Shown here piece by piece: positions 1-7,712 of a stretch of 9,348 nucleotides of DNA. This stretch comes from JAFKKS01 sp039808325 (GTDB lineage Bacteria > Pseudomonadota > Alphaproteobacteria > Rhizobiales > Xanthobacteraceae). The translations under genes were made by a program, and so were the position numbers. The notes beneath the pieces are model-generated. The model was not told where the DNA came from. It was given only the letters and a program-made list of their open reading frames with translations, and ran no database searches. The number at the start of each line of letters is the position of its first letter. Position 1 is the first letter of the stretch. The stretch is from contig JBDHSU010000147.1 of NCBI GenBank assembly GCA_039808325.1, positions 1-9,348 of the forward strand, written 5' to 3'.

Positions 1-746
<746 letters not shown>

Positions 747-839
747 TCCATGTCCTTCAGGGCCCGGCAGCGTGGCAACGGGCCATCCTTCGGATCAGGC
801 GGGCGCACGATGATCCCCCCCGGACCGACCTTTAACGGC

Positions 840-869
840 AATGTAGGTCCGAGGGCGCTTCATGCCAAG
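840..869 (-). promoter_or_regulatory. Candidate ftsH promoter, sigma-70-like and heat-shock-like
   Basis: On the minus strand TTGGCA (868-863) is followed by a 17 nt spacer and TACATT (845-840), matching 5/6 and 4/6 of the sigma-70 hexamers. The same bases also read CTTG (869-866), 18 nt, then CCTACATTGC. That resembles the alphaproteobacterial heat-shock pattern recalled as CTTG-N17/18-CYTATnTnnG. The predicted start would leave a leader of roughly 85-90 nt before ftsH. Its place just after the tilS stop suits an ftsH-specific promoter. The motif reading is by eye only. Confidence 0.45.
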
Positions 870-888
870 GGAACCCACACATTCTCTA

Positions 889-1941
889 TCATTTCTGGTG
901 AACGGACGCTGACCTATCCACCTTGCGCGAACGCCGCTCCGGCGCCGGCCCGATCGAGACCGAACGGTCGGAATCGACCGAAATCAAAGCCTCGCCGAGG
1001 GTCCGCTTCAGTCGTCGGCCGCCGGCGATGGCCGCCCGCATCTCCTCCCATAGCGCCTCAAGCCGTTGCAGTCGCGGCGGATTGCCGCCTCCCCCCCGAC
1101 CGGTCGCCGCGACATCCGCGGACAGAATGCGCAGGGCCAGTTCCTCGGGAATCGCGATCAGAGCCCCGCCGTCGAGCCGTTCCGGATACCGCCCATGGCA
1201 CAGCGTAGCGCGCGCGCCTGCCGCTCCCGCCGCCACCGCTTCCTCGGAGCGGCGAACCCGCATCGCCAGCCGCGCCAGGCGCTCCGGCGTCAGCCCCTCG
1301 CGCTCCAGGGCGGCCGCGGCCGCCCGCAGGCGCGGCCGCGCAAAGCGCGGATCGGCGTTCGAGGGATCCTCGCTCCAGCCGACGCCCGCCTGTTCCAAGG
1401 TCGCGACCAGGCGCTGCTTGCGAACCTCCAGGAGCGGCCGGCACAGCGTCACGCCATCGCGCATCTCCGTCGGCCGCATCCCGGCAAGACCCGCAGGTCC
1501 CGAGCCCGCCGCGAGGCGCAGCAACACCGTCTCGGCCTGGTCGTCGAGCGTGTGGGCCAGCACGATATGCACCGCGCCGACACGCCGCGCCTCCTGCCCC
1601 ATCAAGCGATAGCGCTCCGCCCGCGCCGCCTCCTGGATGCCGGTCGCCGGCTTCTCGCCGTTCCAGCGCAGCGTCCGGTGCGGAACGCCGAGCCGGCGCG
1701 CCATCGCCTTCACGGCCGCCGCTTCGGCGCGCGAGCGCGCGCGCAGCGCATGATCGACCGTCGCCGCGAATAGGCGCGGCCCGTTCGTCCGTTCGGCCCG
1801 CCACCGCGCGAGCAAAAGGAGAAGCGCGGAGGAATCGGCGCCACCGGAAACGGCGATCAGGAGGGTGGGGAAAGTGGAGAAGCCGTTGAAAAGCCGATCT
1901 CTCTCGTCGGAGGAGATCGGCGCGCGCTCAGCAGCGCGCAC
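889..1941 (-). CDS. tilS: tRNA(Ile)-lysidine synthase TilS
   Basis: Cytoplasmic enzyme that uses ATP and lysine to convert the wobble cytidine of tRNA-Ile(CAU) to lysidine, switching its identity from Met to Ile; it is normally essential. The 350 residue protein has the PP-loop nucleotide-binding signature SGGADSSALL at residues 32-41, the family motif HTLDDQAETVLLRLAAGSG from residue 130, and EDPSN at 191-195 with the conserved Arg-rich follow-up ARPRLR. The C-terminal part is shorter and less conserved than in the 432 residue E. coli enzyme, so the last accessory domain is probably reduced. The start is GTG at 1941: the only upstream in-frame stop is at 1971-1969 and no ATG lies before the PP-loop. 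This start overlaps the end of cpoB by 14 nt, and its Shine-Dalgarno sequence is weak, so translation is probably coupled to cpoB. The function call is firm; the exact start is less so. Confidence 0.93.
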   Translation of the reverse strand: MRAAERAPISSDERDRLFNGFSTFPTLLIAVSGGADSSALLLLLARWRAERTNGPRLFAATVDHALRARSRAEAAAVKAMARRLGVPHRTLRWNGEKPATGIQEAARAERYRLMGQEARRVGAVHIVLAHTLDDQAETVLLRLAAGSGPAGLAGMRPTEMRDGVTLCRPLLEVRKQRLVATLEQAGVGWSEDPSNADPRFARPRLRAAAAALEREGLTPERLARLAMRVRRSEEAVAAGAAGARATLCHGRYPERLDGGALIAIPEELALRILSADVAATGRGGGGNPPRLQRLEALWEEMRAAIAGGRRLKRTLGEALISVDSDRSVSIGPAPERRSRKVDRSASVHQK

Positions 1942-3142
1942 GCTTCTGTTCCCGGCCGACGCTCTGCTTCAGACTGTTTCCGGCGCGCGGAAACTTGCGC
2001 AACACCTCGCCCAAGGTGGCACATGCGGCCTCGTGCTCCCCGAGAGCGGCAAGCGATTGGCCGAGCCGCAGCAAGGCGTCGGGCGCCTTTTCGCTACGCT
2101 CGAACCTCGTCGACACGGCGAGGAAGGACTCGGCCGCATCACGATAGCGCTGGCGCTGGAACAGCGTCTCGCCAAGCCAGTAATTGGCGTCCGAGGCCAA
2201 CCGGTCGGTCGGGTGCTTTTGCAGGAACGCCCGCAGCGCTTCCTCGGCAAGCGCGTAGTCCTTGCGCTGTACGTAACCGTAAGCGAGCGCGAATTCGTCG
2301 CGCGGCGCATCGCTCGGCGCCGATGCCAGAATCTGCCCGCCCGTGGCGTTGGGATTGCGTGGCGGGGGCGGCGGCAAAGCGCCGGGGATCATGCGCGGTT
2401 GCGCCGCCGGCGCGGCGCGCGGCTCAAGCGCCGGATCGTTCGCCGCGCGATCGGAAAGCGTCGACAGGTCGAGCGGCTCGCCCGCCGCCCGGCTCCCGGG
2501 AACGGAGGCCGGCGCGCCGTGATCGTTCACCAGCGGCGCCGACGGTTGCCCCGGCGGCAGCGAACCGAGCGCGCGCGGCGCGCCAGGCGCATTCGGATCT
2601 TCACGCGGATCGAAAACGTCCGAGCGTCTGCCATGCGCCGCGGGAGGCGGAGCCGCAACCGGCGGCGCAGCGGCGACGGAAGGCCCCGCTGGAGGGACCG
2701 TCGGCGGCGCCGAAGCCTGCGGCGCCGGGGCGCCGCCGCGCCCGCCGGCGCGCTGGTTCGTCAGATATTCGTTGTCTCCCTGGACGCGGCGAAGCTGATC
2801 CTCGAGCAGCCGGTTGCGATGCTGCAGTTCTTCCACCTGCCCGGTCATCTGCCGGATCTGTGCTTCCAGGCCATTGATGCGCATCATCATGTCGGACGAC
2901 GACATCTGCGCCACTTGACCTGAACCCCCGTAGGGCTCCGGCCGGCGCTGCTGCGCCGGCTCGTCGTTACCGAAGATTTTTCCGAAGAAGCCGCCAGCGT
3001 CGTCCCTGAACGTTTCGAGCCGGCTCGGATAGTTCTCGTTGCCCTGGTTCTGGGCGGCGACGGGGACCACCGAAAACGCGGCCGCCGCGAAGACAGCCGA
3101 GGCGGCGAGGAGCGCGCGGGCGGGCGAGAAAATCCGCATCAT
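1928..3142 (-). CDS. cpoB: Tol-Pal-associated periplasmic protein CpoB (YbgF)
   Basis: Periplasmic partner of the Tol machine that, in E. coli, coordinates PBP1B and Tol-Pal during outer membrane constriction at division. The 404 residue protein has a Sec-type signal peptide at 1-30 (cleavage likely after VAA), a coiled-coil segment at about 83-126 that would form the trimerising helix, and a long Pro/Ala/Gly-rich linker at about 131-280. Three tetratricopeptide repeats follow at about 282-388, with typical text such as ALAEEALRAFLQKHP and ANYWLGETLFQRQRYRDAAESF. E. coli CpoB is about 260 residues; the extra length here is mostly linker, as is common in Alphaproteobacteria. The start was placed at MMRIFSPARA because the open frame upstream (to 3337) would bury the signal peptide and run into pal. 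No strong Shine-Dalgarno sequence is visible. ATG at 3139 is an equal alternative. Confidence 0.92.
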   Translation of the reverse strand: MMRIFSPARALLAASAVFAAAAFSVVPVAAQNQGNENYPSRLETFRDDAGGFFGKIFGNDEPAQQRRPEPYGGSGQVAQMSSSDMMMRINGLEAQIRQMTGQVEELQHRNRLLEDQLRRVQGDNEYLTNQRAGGRGGAPAPQASAPPTVPPAGPSVAAAPPVAAPPPAAHGRRSDVFDPREDPNAPGAPRALGSLPPGQPSAPLVNDHGAPASVPGSRAAGEPLDLSTLSDRAANDPALEPRAAPAAQPRMIPGALPPPPPRNPNATGGQILASAPSDAPRDEFALAYGYVQRKDYALAEEALRAFLQKHPTDRLASDANYWLGETLFQRQRYRDAAESFLAVSTRFERSEKAPDALLRLGQSLAALGEHEAACATLGEVLRKFPRAGNSLKQSVGREQKRARC

Positions 3143-3198
3143 GGGAAGCGTGACGTCACCGTGTGAACCGGCCCGAGTGTATGAACCGCTGCGTCCAA

Positions 3199-3227
3199 AT
3201 TGTGACTGTGGCCGTTCACTGCGACAA
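3199..3227 (-). promoter_or_regulatory. Candidate cpoB promoter
   Basis: On the minus strand TTGTCG (3227-3222), a 17 nt spacer and CACAAT (3204-3199) match sigma-70 hexamers 4/6 each. It lies between the pal terminator and the cpoB start and would give a leader of about 50 nt. The -35 element begins inside the T-tract of the terminator, so termination and initiation signals share bases. This is weak evidence on its own. The reason to look is that cpoB and tilS need a transcription start if the upstream terminator is efficient. Confidence 0.3.
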
Positions 3228-3257
3228 AGAAAAGGCCGGCGCCTCACGACACCGGCC
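3226..3257 (-). terminator. Rho-independent terminator after pal
   Basis: On the minus strand GGCCGGTG (3257-3250), an 8 nt loop and CGCCGGCC (3241-3234) form an 8 bp stem with one G-U pair, followed directly by TTTTCTTT (3233-3226). It starts 18 nt after the pal stop codon. This is a textbook intrinsic terminator and divides the cluster into tolQRAB-pal and cpoB-tilS. Some read-through is possible because the T-tract is interrupted by one C. Confidence 0.8.
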
Positions 3258-3275
3258 CCGTTCGAGGACCGCCAC

Positions 3276-3773
3276 TTATGAACTGGCGTTGAGGACCGTG
3301 ACCGCGCGGCGGTTCTGCGACCAGCAGGAAATGTCATCGCAAACCGCGACCGGGCGCTCCTTGCCGTACGAGATCGTGCGCATGCGCGAGCGGTCGATGC
3401 CGCGCGAGATCAGGAAGTCCTGCGCTGCCTGCGCGCGACGGGCGCCGAGCGCGATGTTGTACTCGCGCGTGCCGCGCTCGTCCGCGTGGCCTTCGATCGT
3501 GAACGTGTAGCGATTGTAGCGCTGCAGCCACTGCGCCTGCTTCTCCAGCGTCGCAACGGCTTGCGGCGTGAGCGTCGTCTGGTCGGTCTCGAAGAAGATG
3601 CGATCGCCGACGTTGACGACGAAATCCTGTGCGCTGCCGGGCGTGGCCGCGCCGGCCATGCCTGCTCCCCCGTTCTGGGCGGTAGGATTGCTCGCGCAAG
3701 CGGCCAGCGTCAGCGCGCCTACGAGCACGGCGGCGATCTGGATGCCGCGCAAACCACGAATAACTGCGATCAT
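3276..3773 (-). CDS. pal: Peptidoglycan-associated lipoprotein Pal
   Basis: Outer membrane lipoprotein that binds peptidoglycan non-covalently and is recruited to the division site by TolB and the TolQRA motor. The 165 residue precursor has a lipoprotein signal peptide ending in the lipobox LAAC, giving the lipidated Cys26. The next residue is Ala rather than Asp, which fits sorting to the outer membrane. A short flexible linker leads to an OmpA-like domain from about residue 52. It contains the diaminopimelate-binding stretch GHADERGTREYNIALGARRA at 95-114 and the closing NRRAVTV near 154-160. Cys145 and Cys150 form a pair (CDDISCWSQ) that is frequent in alphaproteobacterial Pal proteins. 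The start is fixed by AAGGAG at 3781-3786, seven bases upstream, the best Shine-Dalgarno sequence in the cluster and fitting for an abundant lipoprotein. The gene ends in TAA and is followed by a terminator. Confidence 0.97.
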   Translation of the reverse strand: MIAVIRGLRGIQIAAVLVGALTLAACASNPTAQNGGAGMAGAATPGSAQDFVVNVGDRIFFETDQTTLTPQAVATLEKQAQWLQRYNRYTFTIEGHADERGTREYNIALGARRAQAAQDFLISRGIDRSRMRTISYGKERPVAVCDDISCWSQNRRAVTVLNASS

Positions 3774-3786
3774 GACCTCACTCCTT

Positions 3787-3812
3787 TCCGGCTCACCGGA
3801 CGTCGATCCGGT
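3787..3812 (-). promoter_or_regulatory. Two overlapping hairpins abutting the pal ribosome binding site
   Basis: In the pal leader RNA three short segments follow each other: ACCGGA (3812-3807), UCCGGU (3800-3795) and CCGGA (3791-3787). The middle one can pair perfectly with the first (6 bp, 6 nt loop) or with the third (5 bp, 4 nt loop), but not both. The second hairpin ends exactly where the AAGGAG Shine-Dalgarno sequence begins (3786). The pairing is seen directly; any role as a translation switch is inference, and short G+C-rich palindromes arise easily by chance in this genome. Confidence 0.35.
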
Positions 3813-3827
3813 CTACCAGCGGGTTCG

Positions 3828-3907
3828 TTAAGCGAAGGTTCCGTCAACCTTGATGAGGCCTTGCCGGAATTGCTCAAGACCACCGGTACGCGGGAAACCT
3901 TCGTTAA
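3828..3907. repeat. Long imperfect inverted repeat in the tolB-pal gap
   Basis: The arm at 3828-3843 (TTAAGCGAAGGTTCCG) is the near-complement of the arm at 3891-3907 (CGGGAAACCTTCGTTAA), with about 47 nt between them. As RNA it would form a stem of about 14-15 bp with two or three single-base bulges. Inside the loop CTTGA and TCAAG can add a further short stem. No T-tract follows in either direction, so it is not a standard terminator. It may be a structural leader of pal, an mRNA-stabilising element at the 3' end of tolB, or a binding site. The stretch 3774-3967 otherwise holds no gene. Confidence 0.5.
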
Positions 3908-3967
3908 TGGTTATCCAAGGGTAAACTCGTACGACGCGCCCCTCGCATCCCCCTGCCCCCAATACCT

Positions 3968-5341
3968 CTAAGACAGCAGCGGCGACCACGCCGGGTCCGA
4001 CGCGTAGCTCGGCGTCGGCACCTTCTGTTCGTTGCGGCCGGTGATGTCGATCGTATAGAGCGACGGCCCTCCCTTGCCGCCGGCATCGCGGAAAAACATG
4101 ATCACGCGCCCGTTCGGCGCCCAGGTCGGACCTTCGTTGTGAAATCCCTCGACGAGGATGCGCTCGCCCGACCCATCCGGCTTCATCACGCCGATACCGA
4201 ACTTTCCGGCATGCTGACGCGTATAGGCGATGTAGTCGCCACGCGGCGACCAGACCGGGGTGGAATAGCTGCCTTCGCCGAAGCTGATGCGCTGCGCGCC
4301 GCCGCCGCTCGCCGCCATGACGTAGATTTGCGGCCGGCCGCCGCGATCGGATTCGAAACAGATGCGCGCGCCATCCGGCGAGAATGACGGCGCGGTATCG
4401 ATGGCGGCGGTATCGGTCAGCCGCATCGTCGAGCGCGAACGCAAATCCATCGCGAAGATGTTCGAGTTGCCGCCCTGCTGCAGGCTCATGACGACGCGCT
4501 GGCCGTCCGGCGAGAAGCGCGGCGAAAACGTCATGCCCGGAAAGTTGCCGACGATCTCGCGCTGCCCGGTTTCGACGTTCAGAAGATAAACGCGCGGATC
4601 CCCCTGTCCGTAGGACATGTAGGTGATCTCCTGCGTCGACGGCGAGAAGCGCGGCGTCAGCACCAGGTCGTCGCCGCGCGTGAGGTAGCGCACGTTGGCG
4701 CCGTCTTGATCCATCAGCGCGAGGCGCTTGACGCGGCGCTCCTTCGGGCCCGTCTCGTCGACGAACACGATGCGGGTGTCGAAATAGCCTTTTTCACCGG
4801 TGAGGCGTTCGTAGATCGCATCGGAGATGATGTGCGCGATCCGCCGCCAATTCTCGGCCGTGGTGAAATACTGCTGGCCCGCGAGCTGATTGCCGGCGAA
4901 GACGTCCCACAGCCGGAACTCGGCCTTGAGCCGGCCGTCGCTCTGCTTGGTGATGCGGCCGGTGACGAGACCTTGCGCGTTGATCGCGCGCCAGTCGGGA
5001 AATTTCGGTATCGCATCGATGTTGACGATCTTTTCGATATAGGCCGCCGGGTCGATCGGATTGAACAGGCCGGAGCGCCGCAGGTTCGATGTGATGATCT
5101 GCGTCACGTTGCGCGCGACGTTGCCGTCGGCGGGCGTGCCGCCAACGAAATCCGGCAGCGCGATCGGCACCGGCTGGATCGTGCCCTGCGTCACGTCGAG
5201 ACGCAGTTGCGCCCGCGCGCTGCGCAGCAACGGTAATTGCATTGCCGCGATCGAGGCGGCGGCAAGCAGGAGATCACGGCGGCCGGGCAGAAATCGTCGG
5301 TCGCTCACGGCATCGGAGAGAAAGGATTTTTCAGTCATCAT
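3968..5341 (-). CDS. tolB: Tol-Pal system protein TolB
   Basis: Periplasmic protein that binds Pal and, through its N-terminal segment, TolA, thereby controlling whether Pal is free to bind peptidoglycan. The 457 residue precursor has an N-terminal mixed domain at about 46-190 and then a six-bladed beta-propeller. The six blade motifs FSPS (232), FSPD (276), FSPD (320), WSPR (364), WAPN (407) and WSPL (452) are 43-45 residues apart. The signal sequence has a twin-arginine motif, GRRDLLLAAA at 20-29, with a hydrophobic stretch and likely cleavage after SARA (41-44), suggesting Tat rather than Sec export. The start was set at the tandem ATGs 5341/5338. The frame stays open to 5638, but that would run through tolA and precede the signal. 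The Shine-Dalgarno sequence is poor, so coupling with tolA, 35 nt upstream, is likely. The stop is TAG. Confidence 0.96.
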   Translation of the reverse strand: MMTEKSFLSDAVSDRRFLPGRRDLLLAAASIAAMQLPLLRSARAQLRLDVTQGTIQPVPIALPDFVGGTPADGNVARNVTQIITSNLRRSGLFNPIDPAAYIEKIVNIDAIPKFPDWRAINAQGLVTGRITKQSDGRLKAEFRLWDVFAGNQLAGQQYFTTAENWRRIAHIISDAIYERLTGEKGYFDTRIVFVDETGPKERRVKRLALMDQDGANVRYLTRGDDLVLTPRFSPSTQEITYMSYGQGDPRVYLLNVETGQREIVGNFPGMTFSPRFSPDGQRVVMSLQQGGNSNIFAMDLRSRSTMRLTDTAAIDTAPSFSPDGARICFESDRGGRPQIYVMAASGGGAQRISFGEGSYSTPVWSPRGDYIAYTRQHAGKFGIGVMKPDGSGERILVEGFHNEGPTWAPNGRVIMFFRDAGGKGGPSLYTIDITGRNEQKVPTPSYASDPAWSPLLS

Positions 5342-5376
5342 ATCCGAAAGGGTCGGAACCGGGGTCCGACGCGGCG

Positions 5377-6351
5377 CTAGCCGCGAAACAGGTCCCGCGG
5401 ATCGAACGTCACCTCGACGTCCTTCCACGCATCGTACTTGGCAACAGGCAGGAAAGTATAAGGCGCACACCGCACGACGGCGCGCAACGCGCTTTCGGCG
5501 GCGACCTGGAAATAGGTGCCGCTTCCACGATTGACGACCGCGGGCTGCGCCGCGAGCGATCCATCCTGGTTGAAGCGGATGCGCAGCAGCACGACGAGAT
5601 CCTTGGCGTCGGCGGCGCCCGCCGGCGGATTCCAGCACTGCTGGATGCGCGCCCGCAGCGCGTCGATCTCATTCTGCGAGAGGCGCGCAGCGAACCCGCT
5701 TTGCGTGCCGAGCGAGGCGGTCGAATTCAACGTGTCACCGGCGGCCGCGACGCGTTGCGGCGCGCGCTTGTCGAGCAGCGCCGCGATCCGGTCCGCGTCG
5801 AACTTCGGCTCATGCCGCGGCGGCTTCTTCTCCGCCTGCTTCTTCGGCGGATCGGGTTTCTTCGGAGGCTTCGGCACGACCTTGGCCTCCTCCTTCTTCG
5901 GCTTCTCGACCTTCTTCTCGTCCTTCTTCAGCGCCTCCGCCTCGGGCTTCTTCTCCGGCTCCTTTTTCGGTTCCGGCTTGGCCTCGACGGGCTTTGGCTT
6001 CGGCTCCGGCGGCTTGATCTCGGGCGGCGCCTCGGCGTCGGGCGCCGCGGACGCCGTCTTCACTTCCTGCTTTTCGTCGATCTTGGCCGTGACGTCCTCC
6101 GGCGGCGGCTTCGTCTCGGCCACCTTCTCGACCAGCGGCTTCGGCGTCTCGACCACCTTCGGAGCGGTCTTCGATCCCTTGGTCATTTCCGAGAAATCGG
6201 ACAGCGACATCGTCTCGACGAAGATCGAGTCGGTCGGCATCGTATCCGGCGGCTTGGCGGCGAACGACACGGCGGCCCACAGCAGCACCGCGAAATGCGC
6301 GATGACCGAGAAGACCAGACCCGGATCGATCCTGCGGCCGCGGAACGTCAT
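5377..6351 (-). CDS. tolA: Tol-Pal energy-transducing protein TolA
   Basis: Inner-membrane protein that couples the TolQR motor to TolB and Pal across the periplasm. The 324 residue protein has an N-terminal membrane anchor at about 10-31 containing Ser15-X3-His19, the helix motif used by TolA and TonB to contact TolQ or ExbB. Domain II at about 60-185 is extremely rich in Lys, Pro and Glu, with few Ala-rich helical stretches. Domain III at about 222-324 carries QQCWNPP near 237-243 and RCAPYTFLPV from 294. Cys239 and Cys295 probably correspond to the disulfide of E. coli TolA domain III. The ATG overlaps the tolR stop in an ATGA arrangement, which argues for translational coupling. Domain II gives the coding strand a strong purine bias. 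The N-terminal anchor, domain III and the position between tolR and tolB together make the call firm. Confidence 0.95.
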   Translation of the reverse strand: MTFRGRRIDPGLVFSVIAHFAVLLWAAVSFAAKPPDTMPTDSIFVETMSLSDFSEMTKGSKTAPKVVETPKPLVEKVAETKPPPEDVTAKIDEKQEVKTASAAPDAEAPPEIKPPEPKPKPVEAKPEPKKEPEKKPEAEALKKDEKKVEKPKKEEAKVVPKPPKKPDPPKKQAEKKPPRHEPKFDADRIAALLDKRAPQRVAAAGDTLNSTASLGTQSGFAARLSQNEIDALRARIQQCWNPPAGAADAKDLVVLLRIRFNQDGSLAAQPAVVNRGSGTYFQVAAESALRAVVRCAPYTFLPVAKYDAWKDVEVTFDPRDLFRG

Positions 6352-6803
6352 TGCGAGCCTTGCTCGATCTCGGTCACGAGGGCGACGCGGCGAAACCCTG
6401 CCACCGACAAGCGTCCCATGACCTTCATGACGGTACCATAATCAACCTTGCGGTCGCCACGCACGTAGACGCGCTCGTCGAGCCCGCCGCGCGCCTGCGT
6501 GATCGCCTGCAGCTTGGGAACGAGTTCGTCGAGTTTGATCTCGGAATTCTGAAGGAAGACTTGCCCCTCCGTATTCACGGAAACCGTGAGCGGCTCCCGG
6601 TCCTGATCCATGCCCTTGGCCTGGGTCTGCGGCAGGTCGATGGGCACGCCCACACTCAACAGCGGCGCCGAGACCATGAAGATGATCAGCAACACCAGCA
6701 TGACGTCGACCAGCGGCGTGACGTTGATGTCGCTCATGACCGGCGTGCGCCGGTGCCGCCGCCGCCCCGCTACGATCGCCCCCGATGGTCCGCTGGCCGC
6801 CAT
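6348..6803 (-). CDS. tolR: Tol-Pal motor protein TolR
   Basis: Small inner-membrane protein of the ExbD/TolR family that, with TolQ, forms the proton channel and motor. The 151 residue protein has a basic cytoplasmic N-terminus (GRRRHRRTP at 13-21) and one membrane helix at about 31-50 in the conserved context INVTPLVDVMLVLLIIFMVSAPL. Asp33 is the membrane acidic residue matching Asp23 of E. coli TolR, which carries protons. A periplasmic domain follows, including VYVRGDRKVDYGTVMKVM near 112-129. The start is the ATG nine bases after the tolQ stop, with a G-rich Shine-Dalgarno stretch filling that gap. Met23 (MSDINV) is an alternative start but would remove the basic N-terminus typical of the family. 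The end overlaps tolA by 4 nt. Confidence 0.96.
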   Translation of the reverse strand: MAASGPSGAIVAGRRRHRRTPVMSDINVTPLVDVMLVLLIIFMVSAPLLSVGVPIDLPQTQAKGMDQDREPLTVSVNTEGQVFLQNSEIKLDELVPKLQAITQARGGLDERVYVRGDRKVDYGTVMKVMGRLSVAGFRRVALVTEIEQGSQ

Positions 6804-6812
6804 CCTTCCCCC

Positions 6813-7508
<696 letters not shown>

Positions 7509-7531
7509 CGGCTAGTCCTCTAAAAGGCGAA

Positions 7532-7557
7532 GGCCCGGGCGAAGTCGCGCCGGGGCC
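7532..7557 (-). promoter_or_regulatory. Stable hairpin in the tolQ leader
   Basis: GGCCC (7532-7536) pairs with GGGCC (7553-7557), and GGCG (7538-7541) with CGCC (7548-7551), giving nine base pairs around one mismatch and a 6 nt loop. On the minus strand it ends 10 nt before the AGAGGA ribosome binding site, and TTTT follows the stem after six bases. It could stabilise the 5' end of the tol mRNA or act as a weak attenuator. No function can be read from sequence alone. Confidence 0.35.
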
Positions 7558-7653
7558 GGCGGAACAACGGTCGACTGCGCACTTTCGAAGGGGCGCCGAA
7601 CCGGCCGCCAAAGATGAGCGTTCATGCTGGCTTCTTGCTGGCCCGACCGAAAT

Positions 7654-7678
7654 CCAAGTCAAATTTGTCCAAACTTGG
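7654..7678. repeat. Inverted repeat CCAAGT-N13-ACTTGG
   Basis: Perfect 6 bp arms at 7654-7659 and 7673-7678 flank an A+T-rich core that itself contains the 8 bp palindrome CAAATTTG (7660-7667). It overlaps the candidate tolQ -35 element (7657-7662), so a protein bound here could affect tolQ expression. It is listed as a possible operator only. Confidence 0.35.
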
Positions 7679-7712
7679 GCTCTGACGTTCGTTTCCAGCC
7701 CCTACCAGCGGC

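Noticed and set aside
823..850. Inverted repeat GGACC/GGTCC after tilS as a tilS terminator
   Set aside because: The arms are only 5 bp, no T-tract follows on the minus strand, and the element overlaps the better supported ftsH promoter.
1865..2923. A 352 codon plus-strand open frame opposite cpoB
   Set aside because: Very Arg-rich, as expected from the complement of the Pro/Ala/Gly-rich linker. cpoB has a signal peptide, coiled coil and TPR domain on the other strand.
3143..3337. Longer N-terminus for CpoB starting at 3337
   Set aside because: It would overlap pal and the terminator, and would place the clear signal peptide at internal residues 66-95.
5342..5638. Longer N-terminus for TolB starting at 5638
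   Set aside because: It would cover the end of tolA, is Arg-rich and unlike TolB, and would bury the signal peptide.
5242..6441. A 399 codon plus-strand open frame opposite tolA and tolB
   Set aside because: It is antisense to well-supported genes, and its Arg/Leu-rich composition is what the complement of Lys/Glu/Pro codons in a G+C-rich genome produces. No family is recognisable.
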